A stretch of DNA of 64,000 nucleotides from Streptomyces griseus subsp. griseus (GTDB lineage Bacteria > Actinomycetota > Actinomycetes > Streptomycetales > Streptomycetaceae). Made by a program: the position numbers and the translations under genes. Shown here in pieces: positions 17,123-26,398 of the stretch (within the stretch, counting starts at the first letter, position 1; each line of letters opens with the position of its first letter). Location: positions 1,984,001-2,048,000 of the forward strand of contig NZ_CP032543.1 in NCBI RefSeq assembly GCF_003610995.1, in the 5' to 3' direction. The notes under the pieces are model-generated. The model was not told the origin of the DNA. It worked only from the letters and a program-made list of their open reading frames with translations, and did no database searches.

Positions 17123-17723
17123 TCTAATGGCTCTCGGGACCCTTCAGAACGTGGGACCGCTCCACGGCCACGAGATCCGCCGCATCGCGGAAGTGACCAG
17201 CGTCAGCAGTTGGGGAGGCGTCAGCGTCGGCGCGCTCTACCGCGAGCTGCGCACGATGGACGAAGGCGGCCTGGTCGAATCCGTCCGCACGGAACAGGTG
17301 GGCAGACGCCCCGCCAGGACCGTGTACCGGATCACCCCCTCGGGAGAGGGCGAGCTGCGCGACCTGCGTGAGCAGGCGGTCACCCAGGTGCACCACGGGA
17401 CGGATCCGTTCGGCGTCGCCCTCCTCTTCACCCGCACCAGCGAACTGCCGACCCTTCTGGACCTGCTGGAGCGGCGCCGCGAAGCCGTCCTGACCATGCG
17501 CAACGACATCGAGGCCGAGAGCCGCGCGCTGCGCGAGGCCGGCCAGATCGGGCCGCTCGATGCCGCGATGTTCCGGCGCAGGGTGATGCAGCTCGACGCG
17601 GACCTGCTCTGGCAGGACGAACTCGACCGGACGATCACCGAGACGGTCGCGGCCGAACAACGCGTCGGCGAGGAGCTTCCCGCCGACGGGACCACCGGAC
17701 CCACAGCGGAGGTATCACCGTGA
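17109..17723 (+). CDS. cmmRII: PadR-family transcriptional regulator
   Basis: 204 residues. The N-terminal winged helix has LGTLQNVGPLHGHEIRRIAE, then GALYRELRTMDEGGLVES and the wing RRPARTVYRITPSGEGEL; a C-terminal helical dimer domain with many Glu/Arg follows. PadR proteins are usually repressors; a repressor of this type is known in the chromomycin cluster. It heads the exporter operon and its stop overlaps the ATPase start as GTGA. GTG 17109 coincides with the expected transcription start; ATG 17127 is the alternative, but it would cut into the first helix. Confidence 0.85.
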   Translation: MNLTRLMALGTLQNVGPLHGHEIRRIAEVTSVSSWGGVSVGALYRELRTMDEGGLVESVRTEQVGRRPARTVYRITPSGEGELRDLREQAVTQVHHGTDPFGVALLFTRTSELPTLLDLLERRREAVLTMRNDIEAESRALREAGQIGPLDAAMFRRRVMQLDADLLWQDELDRTITETVAAEQRVGEELPADGTTGPTAEVSP

Positions 17724-18703
17724 ACATGATCGAAGTACACGGCCTGTCCCGGACGTTTCAGGCGCCGCAGGGCGAGGTGAACGCCGTCCGCGGTGTCGAC
17801 TTCACCGTCGCCGCGGGGGAGATCGTTGGTTTCCTCGGTCCCAACGGCGCGGGCAAGACCACCACGATGCGGATGCTCACGACACTGCTACGCCCCACCT
17901 CGGGAACAGCCGTGATCGCGGGCCACGACCTGCTCGGCGACCCGGTCGGCGTCCGCAGGCGGATCGGTTACGTCGCCCAGGGCGGCGGGGCGAATCCCGC
18001 GGAGTCCGTGGTCAACGAACTCATTCTCCAGGCCCGGCTGTACGGACTCTCCAAGAGCGAGGCACGGTCACGCATCACCGCCCTGGCGGGCCGGCTGGGT
18101 CTCGACGGGCTGGAGGGCCGGCTCGTCAGCAGTCTGTCCGGCGGTCAGCGGCGGCGGCTCGACATCGCGCTCGGCCTGGTGCACCAGCCTCCGCTGATCT
18201 TCCTGGACGAACCCAGCACCGGACTCGACCCGACCAGCCGCAACAACCTCTGGGACCACATCCGCAAACTGCGCGACGAGCTCGGCGCCACCGTCTTCCT
18301 CAGCACTCACTACCTCGACGAGGCGGACGCCCTGTGTGACCGCATCCTCATCATGGACCGCGGCACCATCCTCGTGGAGGACAGTCCGGAGGAGCTCAAG
18401 GGGCGGATCTCGGGCGACACGGTGACCGTCGAGGTCGCCCCGGAGGGCGTCGCGCCCGCCACCGCCGTCATCGAGCGGCTGCCGTCGGCCCGTTCGGTGA
18501 TCCCCGGCGGAACCACCATCCGCTTCCGCACCGAACACAGCAGCCGGACCATGGTCGACGTCATGCACGCGCTGGAATCGAGCGCGGTCGACATCGTCTC
18601 CATCCAGGTCGACCGTCCGAGCCTCGACGACGTCTTCCTCGCCCTCACCGGACAGCCGACCGAAGAACTGCACGCCGCCGCAACCGCCCCCGCCGGCGCC
18701 TGA
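17720..18703 (+). CDS. cmrA: ABC exporter ATP-binding protein
   Basis: A 327-residue DrrA-type ATPase: Walker A GPNGAGKTT, Q-loop VAQGGGANPAESV, signature LSGGQRRRLDIA, Walker B LIFLDEPSTGLDP, switch His in FLSTHYLDEAD, and a C-terminal domain of about 90 residues typical of drug exporters. It forms a two-component exporter with the permease 14 bases downstream. In chromomycin producers this pair secretes the less-acetylated drug, with final acetylation at the membrane. GTG start overlaps the PadR stop. Confidence 0.92.
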   Translation: MNMIEVHGLSRTFQAPQGEVNAVRGVDFTVAAGEIVGFLGPNGAGKTTTMRMLTTLLRPTSGTAVIAGHDLLGDPVGVRRRIGYVAQGGGANPAESVVNELILQARLYGLSKSEARSRITALAGRLGLDGLEGRLVSSLSGGQRRRLDIALGLVHQPPLIFLDEPSTGLDPTSRNNLWDHIRKLRDELGATVFLSTHYLDEADALCDRILIMDRGTILVEDSPEELKGRISGDTVTVEVAPEGVAPATAVIERLPSARSVIPGGTTIRFRTEHSSRTMVDVMHALESSAVDIVSIQVDRPSLDDVFLALTGQPTEELHAAATAPAGA

Positions 18704-18717
18704 GGAAGGAAACACCT

Positions 18718-19470
18718 GTGAAGACCCTCCGTGAGACCTTACTCGTCTTCGACAACCAGCTCCGGTTCACCTTCCGGTACAAGATCACCATCGTGCTGGG
18801 CATGGTCCAGCCCGTCCTCTACCTCCTGCTCTTCGGCCCGCTGCTGACCAAGCTCGGCGGCATGGGCAGCGGCAACACCTGGCAGACGTTCGTCCCCGGG
18901 GTCCTCGTGTACCTCGCACTGTTCGGCGCCGGCTTCTGCGGTTTCGGCATCATCTCCGACGTACGCTCGGGCGTCATCGAGCGGATGCGTGTCACCCCGG
19001 TCAGTCGCTTCGCGCTGCTCATGGGACGGGTGTCGCGCGAGGTCGCGATCCTCCTCACCCAGTCCGTCATCATCGTCTCCGTGGGCTTCCTCCTCGGACT
19101 GCGCGCCGGCTTCCTGGGGATCCTGGGCGCCGTCGTCCTCGTCGTGCTGCTCGGCATCGCGCTCGCGTCGCTCTCGCTGTCGCTGGGTGTCGCGCTGAAG
19201 TCGGAGGACCAGTTCGCCCCGCTGCTGACCTCTGCCGCGCTGCCCGTCATGCTGCTGGCCGGCATCCTGCTGCCGATGGACCTGGCGCCGAAGTGGCTGG
19301 ACTACCTGTCCCACCTCAACCCCCTGCGCTACATCGTGGACGCCATCCGGGACCTGTTCGCCGACCAGTTCGCCACCAGGGCGGTCCTGGAGGGAACGTG
19401 CGTCGCGATCGTGCTCGCGGTGGTCTGCGTCGCCCTCGGCATCCGGACCTTCTCCAAGGAGAACGCCTGA
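18718..19470 (+). CDS. cmrB: ABC-2 type exporter permease
   Basis: A 250-residue DrrB-type membrane protein with about six helices (first near 20-45, last near 225-245) and the ABC-2 loop RSGVIERMRVTPVSRFALLMGRV. GTG 18718 follows GGAAAC in a 14-base gap after the ATPase. It is the membrane half of the drug exporter. Its stop is followed within six bases by a 50-bp perfect palindrome acting as a two-way terminator against the minus-strand operon. Confidence 0.9.
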   Translation: MKTLRETLLVFDNQLRFTFRYKITIVLGMVQPVLYLLLFGPLLTKLGGMGSGNTWQTFVPGVLVYLALFGAGFCGFGIISDVRSGVIERMRVTPVSRFALLMGRVSREVAILLTQSVIIVSVGFLLGLRAGFLGILGAVVLVVLLGIALASLSLSLGVALKSEDQFAPLLTSAALPVMLLAGILLPMDLAPKWLDYLSHLNPLRYIVDAIRDLFADQFATRAVLEGTCVAIVLAVVCVALGIRTFSKENA

Positions 19471-19476
19471 CACACG

Positions 19477-19526
19477 GAAGTGGCGTAGGGGCGTCCCGCT
19501 CGAGCGGGACGCCCCTACGCCACTTC
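19477..19526. terminator. Perfect 50-bp palindrome, two-way terminator
   Basis: Every base from 19477 to 19501 pairs with 19502-19526, centred on CTCGAG. It lies between the exporter permease stop (19470) and the stop codon of the truncated ligase (TGA 19527-19525), overlapping that stop by two bases. Position and symmetry fit a bidirectional terminator. Arm length is unusual even for Streptomyces. Confidence 0.8.
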
Positions 19527-20793
19527 AGGCGCGGCCGGTGAGATAGAGGTAGCCCTCCTCGTCCAGCCGGCCCCGGTCGCCGGAGTGCAGCCAGCCTCCG
19601 CGCATGACCCGGGCCGTCCCGGCCGGATCGCGCCAGTAGCCGCTCATCATGTGCGGGGCGCGCAGCCAGACCTCGCCACACGCGCCGCAGGGAAGCGGCT
19701 CGTCCCGGGGCCCGCGTATCCGGATCTCGACCTCGGGCAGCGCCCGTCCGACGGACCGCAGCAGCTCCGGCCGGCGCGCCGCGGCGGCCAGGTGGTCCTC
19801 CTGCCGCAGGAGGGTGATGGCCCGGATCTCGCTGCTGAGGTAGTTCTGTGCCAGGACCGGGCCGAAGACCTCGACCGCCCGCCGCACGGTGGCGGCCGGG
19901 ACAGGCGCGTTACCGTACGGCACATAGCGCAGGCTGGACAGGTCCGTCCGGCCGACATCCGGGTGGGCGAGCAGCCGCCGCAGGTGACCGGAGAGCAGGT
20001 ACACGCTGGTGATCCGCTCGGCCTCGACGGTCGCGAGCACCCGGCCCGGGTCGAAGTCGTCCATGAGCAGAGCGGTGCAACCCTGCCTGAGGAGCATGAG
20101 CACGACCTCCCCCGCGTTCCCCGCCAGCGGGCTGACCGCCAGGGTGGTGATCCCGGCCGGGAAATCGCCGAGTGCGCCTTCCTCCGGGCGGCGCCAGTCG
20201 ACCCTCATCCCGGAGAACCGGTGGACGGCTCCCCGCCGGGGACCCGTCGTACCGTGCGACGGGACCAGCAGGGCGATGTCCTCCTCCCGGGCGCGCGGCG
20301 CCAACGGCTCCCCGGACTCCTCGGCGGCCCGGGCCAGCAGGTCGCACCCCGCCTCCGGCACTCCCAGCGTCAGCGTTCCGGGCACCGGCTCCCCCAGCAC
20401 CTCGGCGCCCCGCCGGTCCACCAGGAAGACCGCGGGCCGCACGGAGGCGAGGATCCCGCGCCAGCCTGTCACATCCCCCGGCACGTTGACGTTGAGCGCG
20501 GTGAAGCGGCTGCCCAGCAGGTGGGCGGCGAGCCGCAGGGCTACCAGCTCGGGCGGGTTCGCCGTGAGGCACACGATGCCCTCATGGCGGCTGTGCCCCA
20601 TCCGCTCCAGCGCGCGGGCGATCCGGTAGCTCTGGGCCAGCAGCTCGTCGAACGTGATCTGCCGCTTCCCCGTCCGCAGCGCGATCCGGCCGGACCACCG
20701 GTGGAGCCCGGTGAAGAGCTCGGTCACATAGCGGGCGGCTGGCCTGGCGCACAGCCGGTCCTCCACGGCGCCGGTACCGGTCGGCTCACGCAT
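19525..20793 (-). CDS. cmmLII: Acyl-CoA ligase-like protein lacking the C-terminal domain
   Basis: 422 residues of the ANL fold that stop at the hinge (YLYLTGRA), where the intact paralogue at 1164-2840 continues YLYLVDRIKD and on for about 110 residues, including the catalytic Lys. The phosphate loop is also degenerate: [12 protein letters not shown] in place of TSGTTGEPKA. The core YLSSEIRAI and [17 protein letters not shown] remain. So it may bind an acyl-adenylate or another ligand without completing thioester formation, or need a partner. The start overlaps the stop of the side-chain reductase by 8 bases. A stop-overlapping palindrome borders the truncated end. Confidence 0.75.
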   Translation of the reverse strand: MREPTGTGAVEDRLCARPAARYVTELFTGLHRWSGRIALRTGKRQITFDELLAQSYRIARALERMGHSRHEGIVCLTANPPELVALRLAAHLLGSRFTALNVNVPGDVTGWRGILASVRPAVFLVDRRGAEVLGEPVPGTLTLGVPEAGCDLLARAAEESGEPLAPRAREEDIALLVPSHGTTGPRRGAVHRFSGMRVDWRRPEEGALGDFPAGITTLAVSPLAGNAGEVVLMLLRQGCTALLMDDFDPGRVLATVEAERITSVYLLSGHLRRLLAHPDVGRTDLSSLRYVPYGNAPVPAATVRRAVEVFGPVLAQNYLSSEIRAITLLRQEDHLAAAARRPELLRSVGRALPEVEIRIRGPRDEPLPCGACGEVWLRAPHMMSGYWRDPAGTARVMRGGWLHSGDRGRLDEEGYLYLTGRA

Positions 20794-21769
20794 CGGCCGC
20801 CCCGTACTCCGCCACCGGGCCGAGCACCTCGTCGATCCGCTCCACCAGGCCGGGGTCGAGTTTCACCCCGGAGGCCGCGGCGTTCTCCCTCACCTGCTCC
20901 GGCCGGGACGCCCCGACGACGGCGCCCGCCACGCCCGGCTGCCGCAGCACCCAGGCCATGGCGAGCTGGGAGAGCGTCAGCCCCGCCTCCGAGGCGGGCC
21001 CCGCCAGCCGCTGGACCCGCTCGAGCACATCGTCCGCAAGGAAGCGCCGCATGAACCTGGCCCGGCCGCCGATCAGTTCGGCACCGCCCCGTGAGTCCTC
21101 GGGCGCTGGCCTGCCGGGCAGGTACTTTCCGCTCAGCACCCCCTGGGCGAGGGTGAAGTAGGGCACCACCCCGATGCCGAGGCGCTCGCAGGCGGGCATC
21201 ACCCGCGCCTCGGGCTCACGCCAGAGCGCCGAGTACTGGGGCATGTTGTAGATGAGGTGGACCCCCAGCTCCTTCGCCAGTGCCGCCGCCTCGCCGATCT
21301 GCTCGGGGGTCCATTCCGAGACTCCCATGTAGAGGACCTTGCCGGCGCGCACCAGGTCAGCGAAGGCGAGCATGGTCTCTTCCAGCGGGGTGTTCGGGTC
21401 GTAGCGATGGGCCGTGTAGAGGTCGACGTAGTCGGTGTCCAGCCGCCGCAGCGAGGCTTCGAGACCTTCACGGACGTGTTTGCGGGAGAGCCCCGAGCCG
21501 TTCGGCCCGTTACCAGCCGGGAAGAAGACCTTGGTACAGATCACCACCCCGTCACGCGGCTCGCCGGCGAGGGCCCTGCCCAGGAGCTCCTCCGAACGCC
21601 CCATCCCGTAGATGTCCGCGGTGTCGAACGTCGTGACGCCCTCGTCCAGCGCCGTGCGCAGACAGCCGAGCACCGTCCCGTCGGGCGTGCTGTCCTGCGG
21701 ATAGAGCAGATTGCCGAAGACGATCTCGCTGATGCGCAGTCCGCTGCGCCCCAGGTACCGGTGTTCCAT
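20786..21769 (-). CDS. cmmW: Aldo-keto reductase for the 3-side chain
   Basis: A 327-residue [20 protein letters not shown] opening, catalytic tetrad positions [14 protein letters not shown] (Asp, Tyr), a Lys in VVICTKVFF, a His-containing [10 protein letters not shown], and a coenzyme region [16 protein letters not shown]. MtmW, its counterpart, reduces the side-chain ketone right after the Baeyer-Villiger enzyme opens the fourth ring; here the two genes are adjacent (7 bases). ATG 21769 gives the family start; upstream frame is shadow. Confidence 0.9.
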   Translation of the reverse strand: MEHRYLGRSGLRISEIVFGNLLYPQDSTPDGTVLGCLRTALDEGVTTFDTADIYGMGRSEELLGRALAGEPRDGVVICTKVFFPAGNGPNGSGLSRKHVREGLEASLRRLDTDYVDLYTAHRYDPNTPLEETMLAFADLVRAGKVLYMGVSEWTPEQIGEAAALAKELGVHLIYNMPQYSALWREPEARVMPACERLGIGVVPYFTLAQGVLSGKYLPGRPAPEDSRGGAELIGGRARFMRRFLADDVLERVQRLAGPASEAGLTLSQLAMAWVLRQPGVAGAVVGASRPEQVRENAAASGVKLDPGLVERIDEVLGPVAEYGAADA

Positions 21770-21776
21770 CGTCGTC

Positions 21777-23297
21777 CTACCTCCCGTCCTGGGACCCGAA
21801 CCACCGGGCCAGCGCATCGCGCAGCCCGCGCTCGGTCCCGTCGTCCGCCGCCCAGGCCACATGGCCGTCGGGCCGCACGAGCAGCGCCGCGGCGGGCGCT
21901 CCCGCAGGGCATCGCGCCCGGACCACGTCGATGCGGTGCTCCCAGGGACGGGCGGCCTTGGCCGGTGTCCCGCCCTCGGTCAGGTCGAGGAGCACGCCGC
22001 GTCCCGTGTGCAGCAGTTCCGCCAGGCGGCCGCTCCCCTGCCCGCCTTCAAGGACGAGGTCCGGGGCGAACAGTCCGTCCAGCGGGTGCCGTGGCTCCGG
22101 ACCGTCTCCGCCGTCCGGTGGCCCGCCCTCCTCCGCCGTACCTCCGTACCGGACGTCGACTCCGTTGAGGGCGGCGGTCAGGAGCCGGTTGGTGTCCTGA
22201 AGCCCGAGCAGTTCCTCGAAGACCTCCCGCAGGGCGGTCACATGGTGCTCGTCCGGGTTCATCAGCGCGAGCTGGGCGCGGGTGTACGTCAGCACCCGCG
22301 CCCCGGCCCGGTGGCGTTCCTCGTGGTACGAGTCGAGGAGTCCCTCCGGTGCCCATCCGCCGATCTCCGCCGCGAGCTTCCAGCCGAGGTTCATGGCGTC
22401 GTGAACGCCGGTGTTGAGGCCCTGCCCGCCGATCGGGAAGTGGATGTGGGCGGCGTCCCCGGCGAGGAGGACCCGCCCGGAGCGGTACCGCTCGGCCTGC
22501 CGGGTGGCGTCGCTGAACCGGGACATCCACGCCACCGGTTCCGTGAGGCCGAGTTCCCGTCCGTACACCCGGCGGACGCCGGCCCGCAGCTCCTCCAGGG
22601 TCACCGGGTCCTGCGGGGACGGATGCTCACGGCCGTACTCGATGACCACCACACGGCCCGTTCCGCCCTCCGAGGGGAAGGCGAGCACCACCACGCCGGC
22701 CGGGGTCCTCTGCCAGCGGCGGGGAACGTCCTTCTCCGGAAGTGTGACGTAACCGATCATGGCGCTCACCGAGGCGGGGAAGCCGGGGAAGGGGATGCCC
22801 GCGAGGCGGCGCACCGTGCTGCGCCCTCCGTCGCACCCCACCAGGTAGCGGGCACGCACCTCATGGTGGCCGTCCGCGGTGCGGATACCGACGCTCACCC
22901 CGTCGGGGTCCTGGCGCAGCGCGACGACCTCGTGCCCGCGCCGGATCGGCACGCCGAGTTCGGCCGCACGGGCGGCGAGCAGTTCCTCGGTACGCGACTG
23001 GGGGACCAAGAGACTGTACGGATGCCCGGTGTCGAGCGTCCCGTGGTCGAGCCCCTTGCTGAAGATCCCGGCGAACGGCAGCCCGGACACCGTGTCGGCC
23101 CCGTCCTCGAACCGGTCCAGCAGTCCGCGGATGTCCAGGCATTCCACCGTGCGGGTGTGCAGCACGCCGGCCCGGTCGTGGCCCGCCGGTTCCGTGAGCC
23201 GGTCGACCACCAGCACCCGGACACCGGCCAGCCGCAGTTCGCAGGCGAGCGTCAGGCCGACCGGCCCGCTGCCCGCCACGACGACGTCGTACTCCAT
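21777..23297 (-). CDS. cmmOIV: Baeyer-Villiger FAD monooxygenase opening the fourth ring
   Basis: 506 residues very like Mtm[24 protein letters not shown], then the family block [80 protein letters not shown] and [12 protein letters not shown]. MtmOIV inserts oxygen into the tetracyclic premithramycin; lactone opening and decarboxylation then give the tricyclic chromophore with its side chain. ATG 23297 is preceded by GAGGAG and a run of eight C on the minus strand. Lies in one operon with the glycosyltransferase upstream and the side-chain reductase downstream. Confidence 0.93.
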   Translation of the reverse strand: MEYDVVVAGSGPVGLTLACELRLAGVRVLVVDRLTEPAGHDRAGVLHTRTVECLDIRGLLDRFEDGADTVSGLPFAGIFSKGLDHGTLDTGHPYSLLVPQSRTEELLAARAAELGVPIRRGHEVVALRQDPDGVSVGIRTADGHHEVRARYLVGCDGGRSTVRRLAGIPFPGFPASVSAMIGYVTLPEKDVPRRWQRTPAGVVVLAFPSEGGTGRVVVIEYGREHPSPQDPVTLEELRAGVRRVYGRELGLTEPVAWMSRFSDATRQAERYRSGRVLLAGDAAHIHFPIGGQGLNTGVHDAMNLGWKLAAEIGGWAPEGLLDSYHEERHRAGARVLTYTRAQLALMNPDEHHVTALREVFEELLGLQDTNRLLTAALNGVDVRYGGTAEEGGPPDGGDGPEPRHPLDGLFAPDLVLEGGQGSGRLAELLHTGRGVLLDLTEGGTPAKAARPWEHRIDVVRARCPAGAPAAALLVRPDGHVAWAADDGTERGLRDALARWFGSQDGR

Positions 23298-23310
23298 GGG
23301 GGGGGTCTCC

Positions 23311-24492
23311 TCAGTCTCCGGTGTCCGCGCGCGCACCGCGCGGGAGCGTCTCCTCGATGAGGGCGACGGTCTCGAGCGGGGACGGCATGGCCTCGATCTC
23401 GTCCCGCAGCCCGCGCGAGGCCACCGCGTACGGCGCGTCCCCGCGAAGCAGCTCCGTCACCGCGGCACCGATGGACTCGGCGTCGGCGTGCGCCGCGGTG
23501 AGCTGGACACCGGCACCGGCCGCCTCCAGCAGGTCCGAGTTGAGGCGTTGCTCGAACAGGTGCGGCATGGTCAGCTGGGGCACTCCGAAGCGGGCCGCGG
23601 ACAGGACGGTCGTCGCTCCGCCGTGGTGGACCACGGCGGAGCAGCTGGGCAGCACCGTGTGGATGGGGAGGTCCTGCACGATCCTGGCCCGGCCTCCCAC
23701 GTCGCCCAGCAGCTCCCGCTCCGCCCCGGTCACCGCGACTACCGGCTCCACGTCCAGGCCGGCGAGGGCGTCGAGCACCGTCGGGACCAGGAACATGTCC
23801 AGCTCGGCCGTCGCGGTGGACGTGAAGGTGCCCCACGTGACGCAGACCCTGGGGCGGTCCGGTGTTCCGAGGACCCAGGGCGGCACCACGCCCGGCCCGT
23901 TGTACGGCACGTAGCGCAGGGGCAGCGACGGGCCGGAGGCGTCGAGGTGCAGGCTCGGCGGGGTCGGGTCGACGGCGAGCCGGTCGAAGGTGTCCGGCGG
24001 CCGTACCCCGTACAACTCGTAGGTGGGGCCGAGCCGTTCCAGGACGTGGTGCGCGAGCCACTTCCCCGGGTCGGTGGCGTACACGTCGGGGCCCCACGCG
24101 TGCCGGACCAGCGGGGCGCCGGACACCTCGGCGGCGACGGACGCCGCGAAGGCCACCGGGTCCCGGATGACGAGGTCGGGCTTCCAGGACTCGGCGAACC
24201 GAACGAGATCGGGGGCCATCATCTCCGCGACCCGGTGGAAGATCGTGATGATGGCGTCCCGGCTCCGGTACTGGGCGGGGTCGGTCTCGGCGACGAACTT
24301 CCGGTGCAGCTGGGCGAAGTCGACGTCGGGGCCCACGGGTACAGCGGTCAGGCCCGACTTCAGCACGGTCTCCACCACGTGCGGCTGGGCCGCGACGCGC
24401 ACCTCGTGCCCGGCGGCGCGAAAGGCCCAGGCGAGCGGGACCATGAACATGTAGTGCGACGGCCAGGCCGCGGTGGTCAGCAGAACACGCAT
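23311..24492 (-). CDS. Glycosyltransferase (GT1) D
   Basis: 393 residues, GT-B fold: MRVLLTTAAWPSHYMFMVPLAWAF, YVPYNGPGVVPPW, RVCVTWGTFTSTA, donor loop VVHHGGATTVLSAARFGVPQL, and a tail EAMPSPLETVALIEE. Fourth glycosyltransferase of the cluster; fewer enzymes than sugars (five) means at least one must act twice, as known for this drug family. ATG 24492 is the family start. Thirteen bases separate it from the downstream Baeyer-Villiger gene and 19 from the methyltransferase upstream. Confidence 0.87.
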   Translation of the reverse strand: MRVLLTTAAWPSHYMFMVPLAWAFRAAGHEVRVAAQPHVVETVLKSGLTAVPVGPDVDFAQLHRKFVAETDPAQYRSRDAIITIFHRVAEMMAPDLVRFAESWKPDLVIRDPVAFAASVAAEVSGAPLVRHAWGPDVYATDPGKWLAHHVLERLGPTYELYGVRPPDTFDRLAVDPTPPSLHLDASGPSLPLRYVPYNGPGVVPPWVLGTPDRPRVCVTWGTFTSTATAELDMFLVPTVLDALAGLDVEPVVAVTGAERELLGDVGGRARIVQDLPIHTVLPSCSAVVHHGGATTVLSAARFGVPQLTMPHLFEQRLNSDLLEAAGAGVQLTAAHADAESIGAAVTELLRGDAPYAVASRGLRDEIEAMPSPLETVALIEETLPRGARADTGD

Positions 24493-24511
24493 AGGAAACT
24501 CCGTGGGAGGG

Positions 24512-25585
24512 TCAGGAGGGCTTGGACGCGATGAGGACCCGGTCACCGGTCAGGCTCTCCACCCTCTCGGCCGACTCGAACCGGAAGCCCGCGTGCTCCA
24601 CGTAGCCGCGGCACTCCGCCACGGTGTACTCGGATCCGCCGTCCCGCATGATCGAGCAGTTCAGGCTCTGAAGGAGGGCGACGGCGTCGTCGCGCTCGTC
24701 CGTGAGCATCGCGTCGTAGACGACGACCCTCCCGCCGGGCCGCACGGCGGCGAAGACACGTTCCAGCAGCCTCTCGCGGGCGGCCGGGGGCCAGTCGTGC
24801 AGGACATGTCCGAGGATCACCACGTCGGACTCGGGCAGCGGGTCGTCGAAGAAGTCGCCCGCCGTGAAGCCGACCTGCGACGCCGTACCCAGAGCCGCCA
24901 TGTGTTCGTCGAACAGGGGGCGGACCGCGGGCAGGTCGAACACGCCTCCGCGCAGATGCCCGTGGGTACGGACCAGGCGTGCCGCGACGTTGCCGCGCGC
25001 CCCGCCCACGTCGAGGAACGTGCGGTGCCGGGACCAGTCCACGCACCGGCCGAGCTCGTGCGCGACGAACGTGTTGAAGGCATCCATGTGCCCCATCAGC
25101 CGCCGCACGTTGTCCAGGTTCTCGAAGTCCTTGTGGAAGTCCAGCTGGACCTTGGCGGGGTCACCGCCGGCCGTGGCGGGCGGGCTGTCGGCGGCCGGTT
25201 CGTTCCTCAGCAGGTCGGTCAGGGACGCCCAGGACCGGTAGTGGCGCCGGGCGTGCTGGGCGATGCTCCCGCCCAGATAGCCCGGTGCGTCCGGAACGAG
25301 GAACGCGGCCGCCTCCGGCTTGTTGGAGTAGTGGCCGTCCTTGCGCTCCAGCAGGCCCAGGCCGACCAGGGCGTCCAGGAAGTCGGCTCCGGGCCGGGCG
25401 CGCACGCCCAGCCGGCCGAAGACGGTCTCGGCGGTGGCGGGTTCTTCGGCGAGCAGGGCGAATAGGCCGAGCTCGACGGCGCTCTGCAGCACCTTCGACT
25501 GAAAGTAGGCGGTGTTCAGCCGCAGCAGGGTCCGGGCCGCCGATGCCGGATCGGCGATCTGAGTCGGAGTGGTCACGGTCGTCAT
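24512..25585 (-). CDS. cmmMI: Aglycone O-methyltransferase
   Basis: A 357-residue SAM enzyme of the plant/TcmO O-methyltransferase type: N-terminal dimer helices (ALLAEEPATAETVFGRLGV), SAM loop FLDVGGARGNVAARLV near 190, acidic FDLPAV, and the family HVLHDWPP with the catalytic-type His near 265. It matches MtmMI, which O-methylates the early aglycone. ATG 25585 is preceded by GAAAGG. Fifty-five bases separate it from the sugar ketoreductase upstream in the same operon. Confidence 0.82.
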   Translation of the reverse strand: MTTVTTPTQIADPASAARTLLRLNTAYFQSKVLQSAVELGLFALLAEEPATAETVFGRLGVRARPGADFLDALVGLGLLERKDGHYSNKPEAAAFLVPDAPGYLGGSIAQHARRHYRSWASLTDLLRNEPAADSPPATAGGDPAKVQLDFHKDFENLDNVRRLMGHMDAFNTFVAHELGRCVDWSRHRTFLDVGGARGNVAARLVRTHGHLRGGVFDLPAVRPLFDEHMAALGTASQVGFTAGDFFDDPLPESDVVILGHVLHDWPPAARERLLERVFAAVRPGGRVVVYDAMLTDERDDAVALLQSLNCSIMRDGGSEYTVAECRGYVEHAGFRFESAERVESLTGDRVLIASKPS

Positions 25586-25640
25586 GTCGGGCCTTTCGGT
25601 GGGTGCGTGGGGATCCGCGCCGGGCGGGACCCCCGGGCTG

Positions 25641-26390
25641 TCAGGCGGAGGCCTCGGGCTGTCCCGCCAGGTACCGGTCGATCACCGTCCGGTAGTAGCC
25701 GGGGCCGAACCCCGGGCGGGCTTCGGCGGGCAGGAGGCCGAGCAGCTTCTCGTTCGAGACGGGGTGGTCGTCTGCGACGTGCTGGACGTGCTTGCGCGCC
25801 ACGGTGCCCAGCCGGGCCTCGAGATGGCCGACGATCTCCTCGATCGGTACGGCGTGCCCGGAGGCCACGTTGACCACGTCGTGCGACACCCCCTCGGCGA
25901 GCAGGGCGTCGACGATGGTGACGACGTCGACCACGTGGATCACGTCCCGCCGGGCGCCGTGGTGGACGCGTACGGCCCCCGCACGGATCTGTGCGAGCAG
26001 GGACGGGACCAGCTGGTGGGCGCGCTGGCCCCAGCCCACGGTGTAGGCGAGGCGGAGGACGAGCGTCTCCACCCCGGAGGCGCGGAGCACGCCCTCCATA
26101 GACAGCTTGTGCCGTCCGTAGGGTGAGCTGGGGAAGACCGGGCCGTCCTCGCCGCCGTGGCCCCCGGTGCCGTACATGCCGCTTCCGCAGGTGGAGAAGT
26201 ACACGAGCCGCAGGTGGTCCTCGCGGCAGCGTTCCAGCACCTGGTGGAGCAGGTCCGCCTCACGGGCGAACTCCGGCCCGGAGGTGCTGTGGGCGCTCGA
26301 GACTCCGGCCGCGAAGACGACGGTCCCGGGATGCGCGGGGGCCAGGGGCGCGAGCCTGCCGGCGAGAAACCCGTGCCCGATGATCTCCAT
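25641..26390 (-). CDS. NDP-hexose 4-ketoreductase, short type I
   Basis: A 249-residue UrdR/MtmU-type reductase related to extended SDRs but with a shortened nucleotide fold ([11 protein letters not shown] instead of GxxGxxG), YFSTCGSGMYG with the catalytic Ser region, and YGRHK near residue 95. It is clearly a paralogue of 37922-38677, sharing FAAGVSS, SGMYG/AGMYG, RLAY, QFLPSL-like blocks, GARRD and VVN(V/I)ASG. The two most likely set C-4 of D-olivose and D-oliose, which differ there; sequence does not show which does which. ATG 26390 follows GAGAGG. Confidence 0.78.
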   Translation of the reverse strand: MEIIGHGFLAGRLAPLAPAHPGTVVFAAGVSSAHSTSGPEFAREADLLHQVLERCREDHLRLVYFSTCGSGMYGTGGHGGEDGPVFPSSPYGRHKLSMEGVLRASGVETLVLRLAYTVGWGQRAHQLVPSLLAQIRAGAVRVHHGARRDVIHVVDVVTIVDALLAEGVSHDVVNVASGHAVPIEEIVGHLEARLGTVARKHVQHVADDHPVSNEKLLGLLPAEARPGFGPGYYRTVIDRYLAGQPEASA

Positions 26391-26398
26391 GACACCTC

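Noticed and set aside
23297..23305. Run of eight G next to the Baeyer-Villiger gene start as a phase-variation switch
   Set aside because: It lies between the ribosome site and ATG, so length changes would alter spacing only slightly; no evidence for switching.
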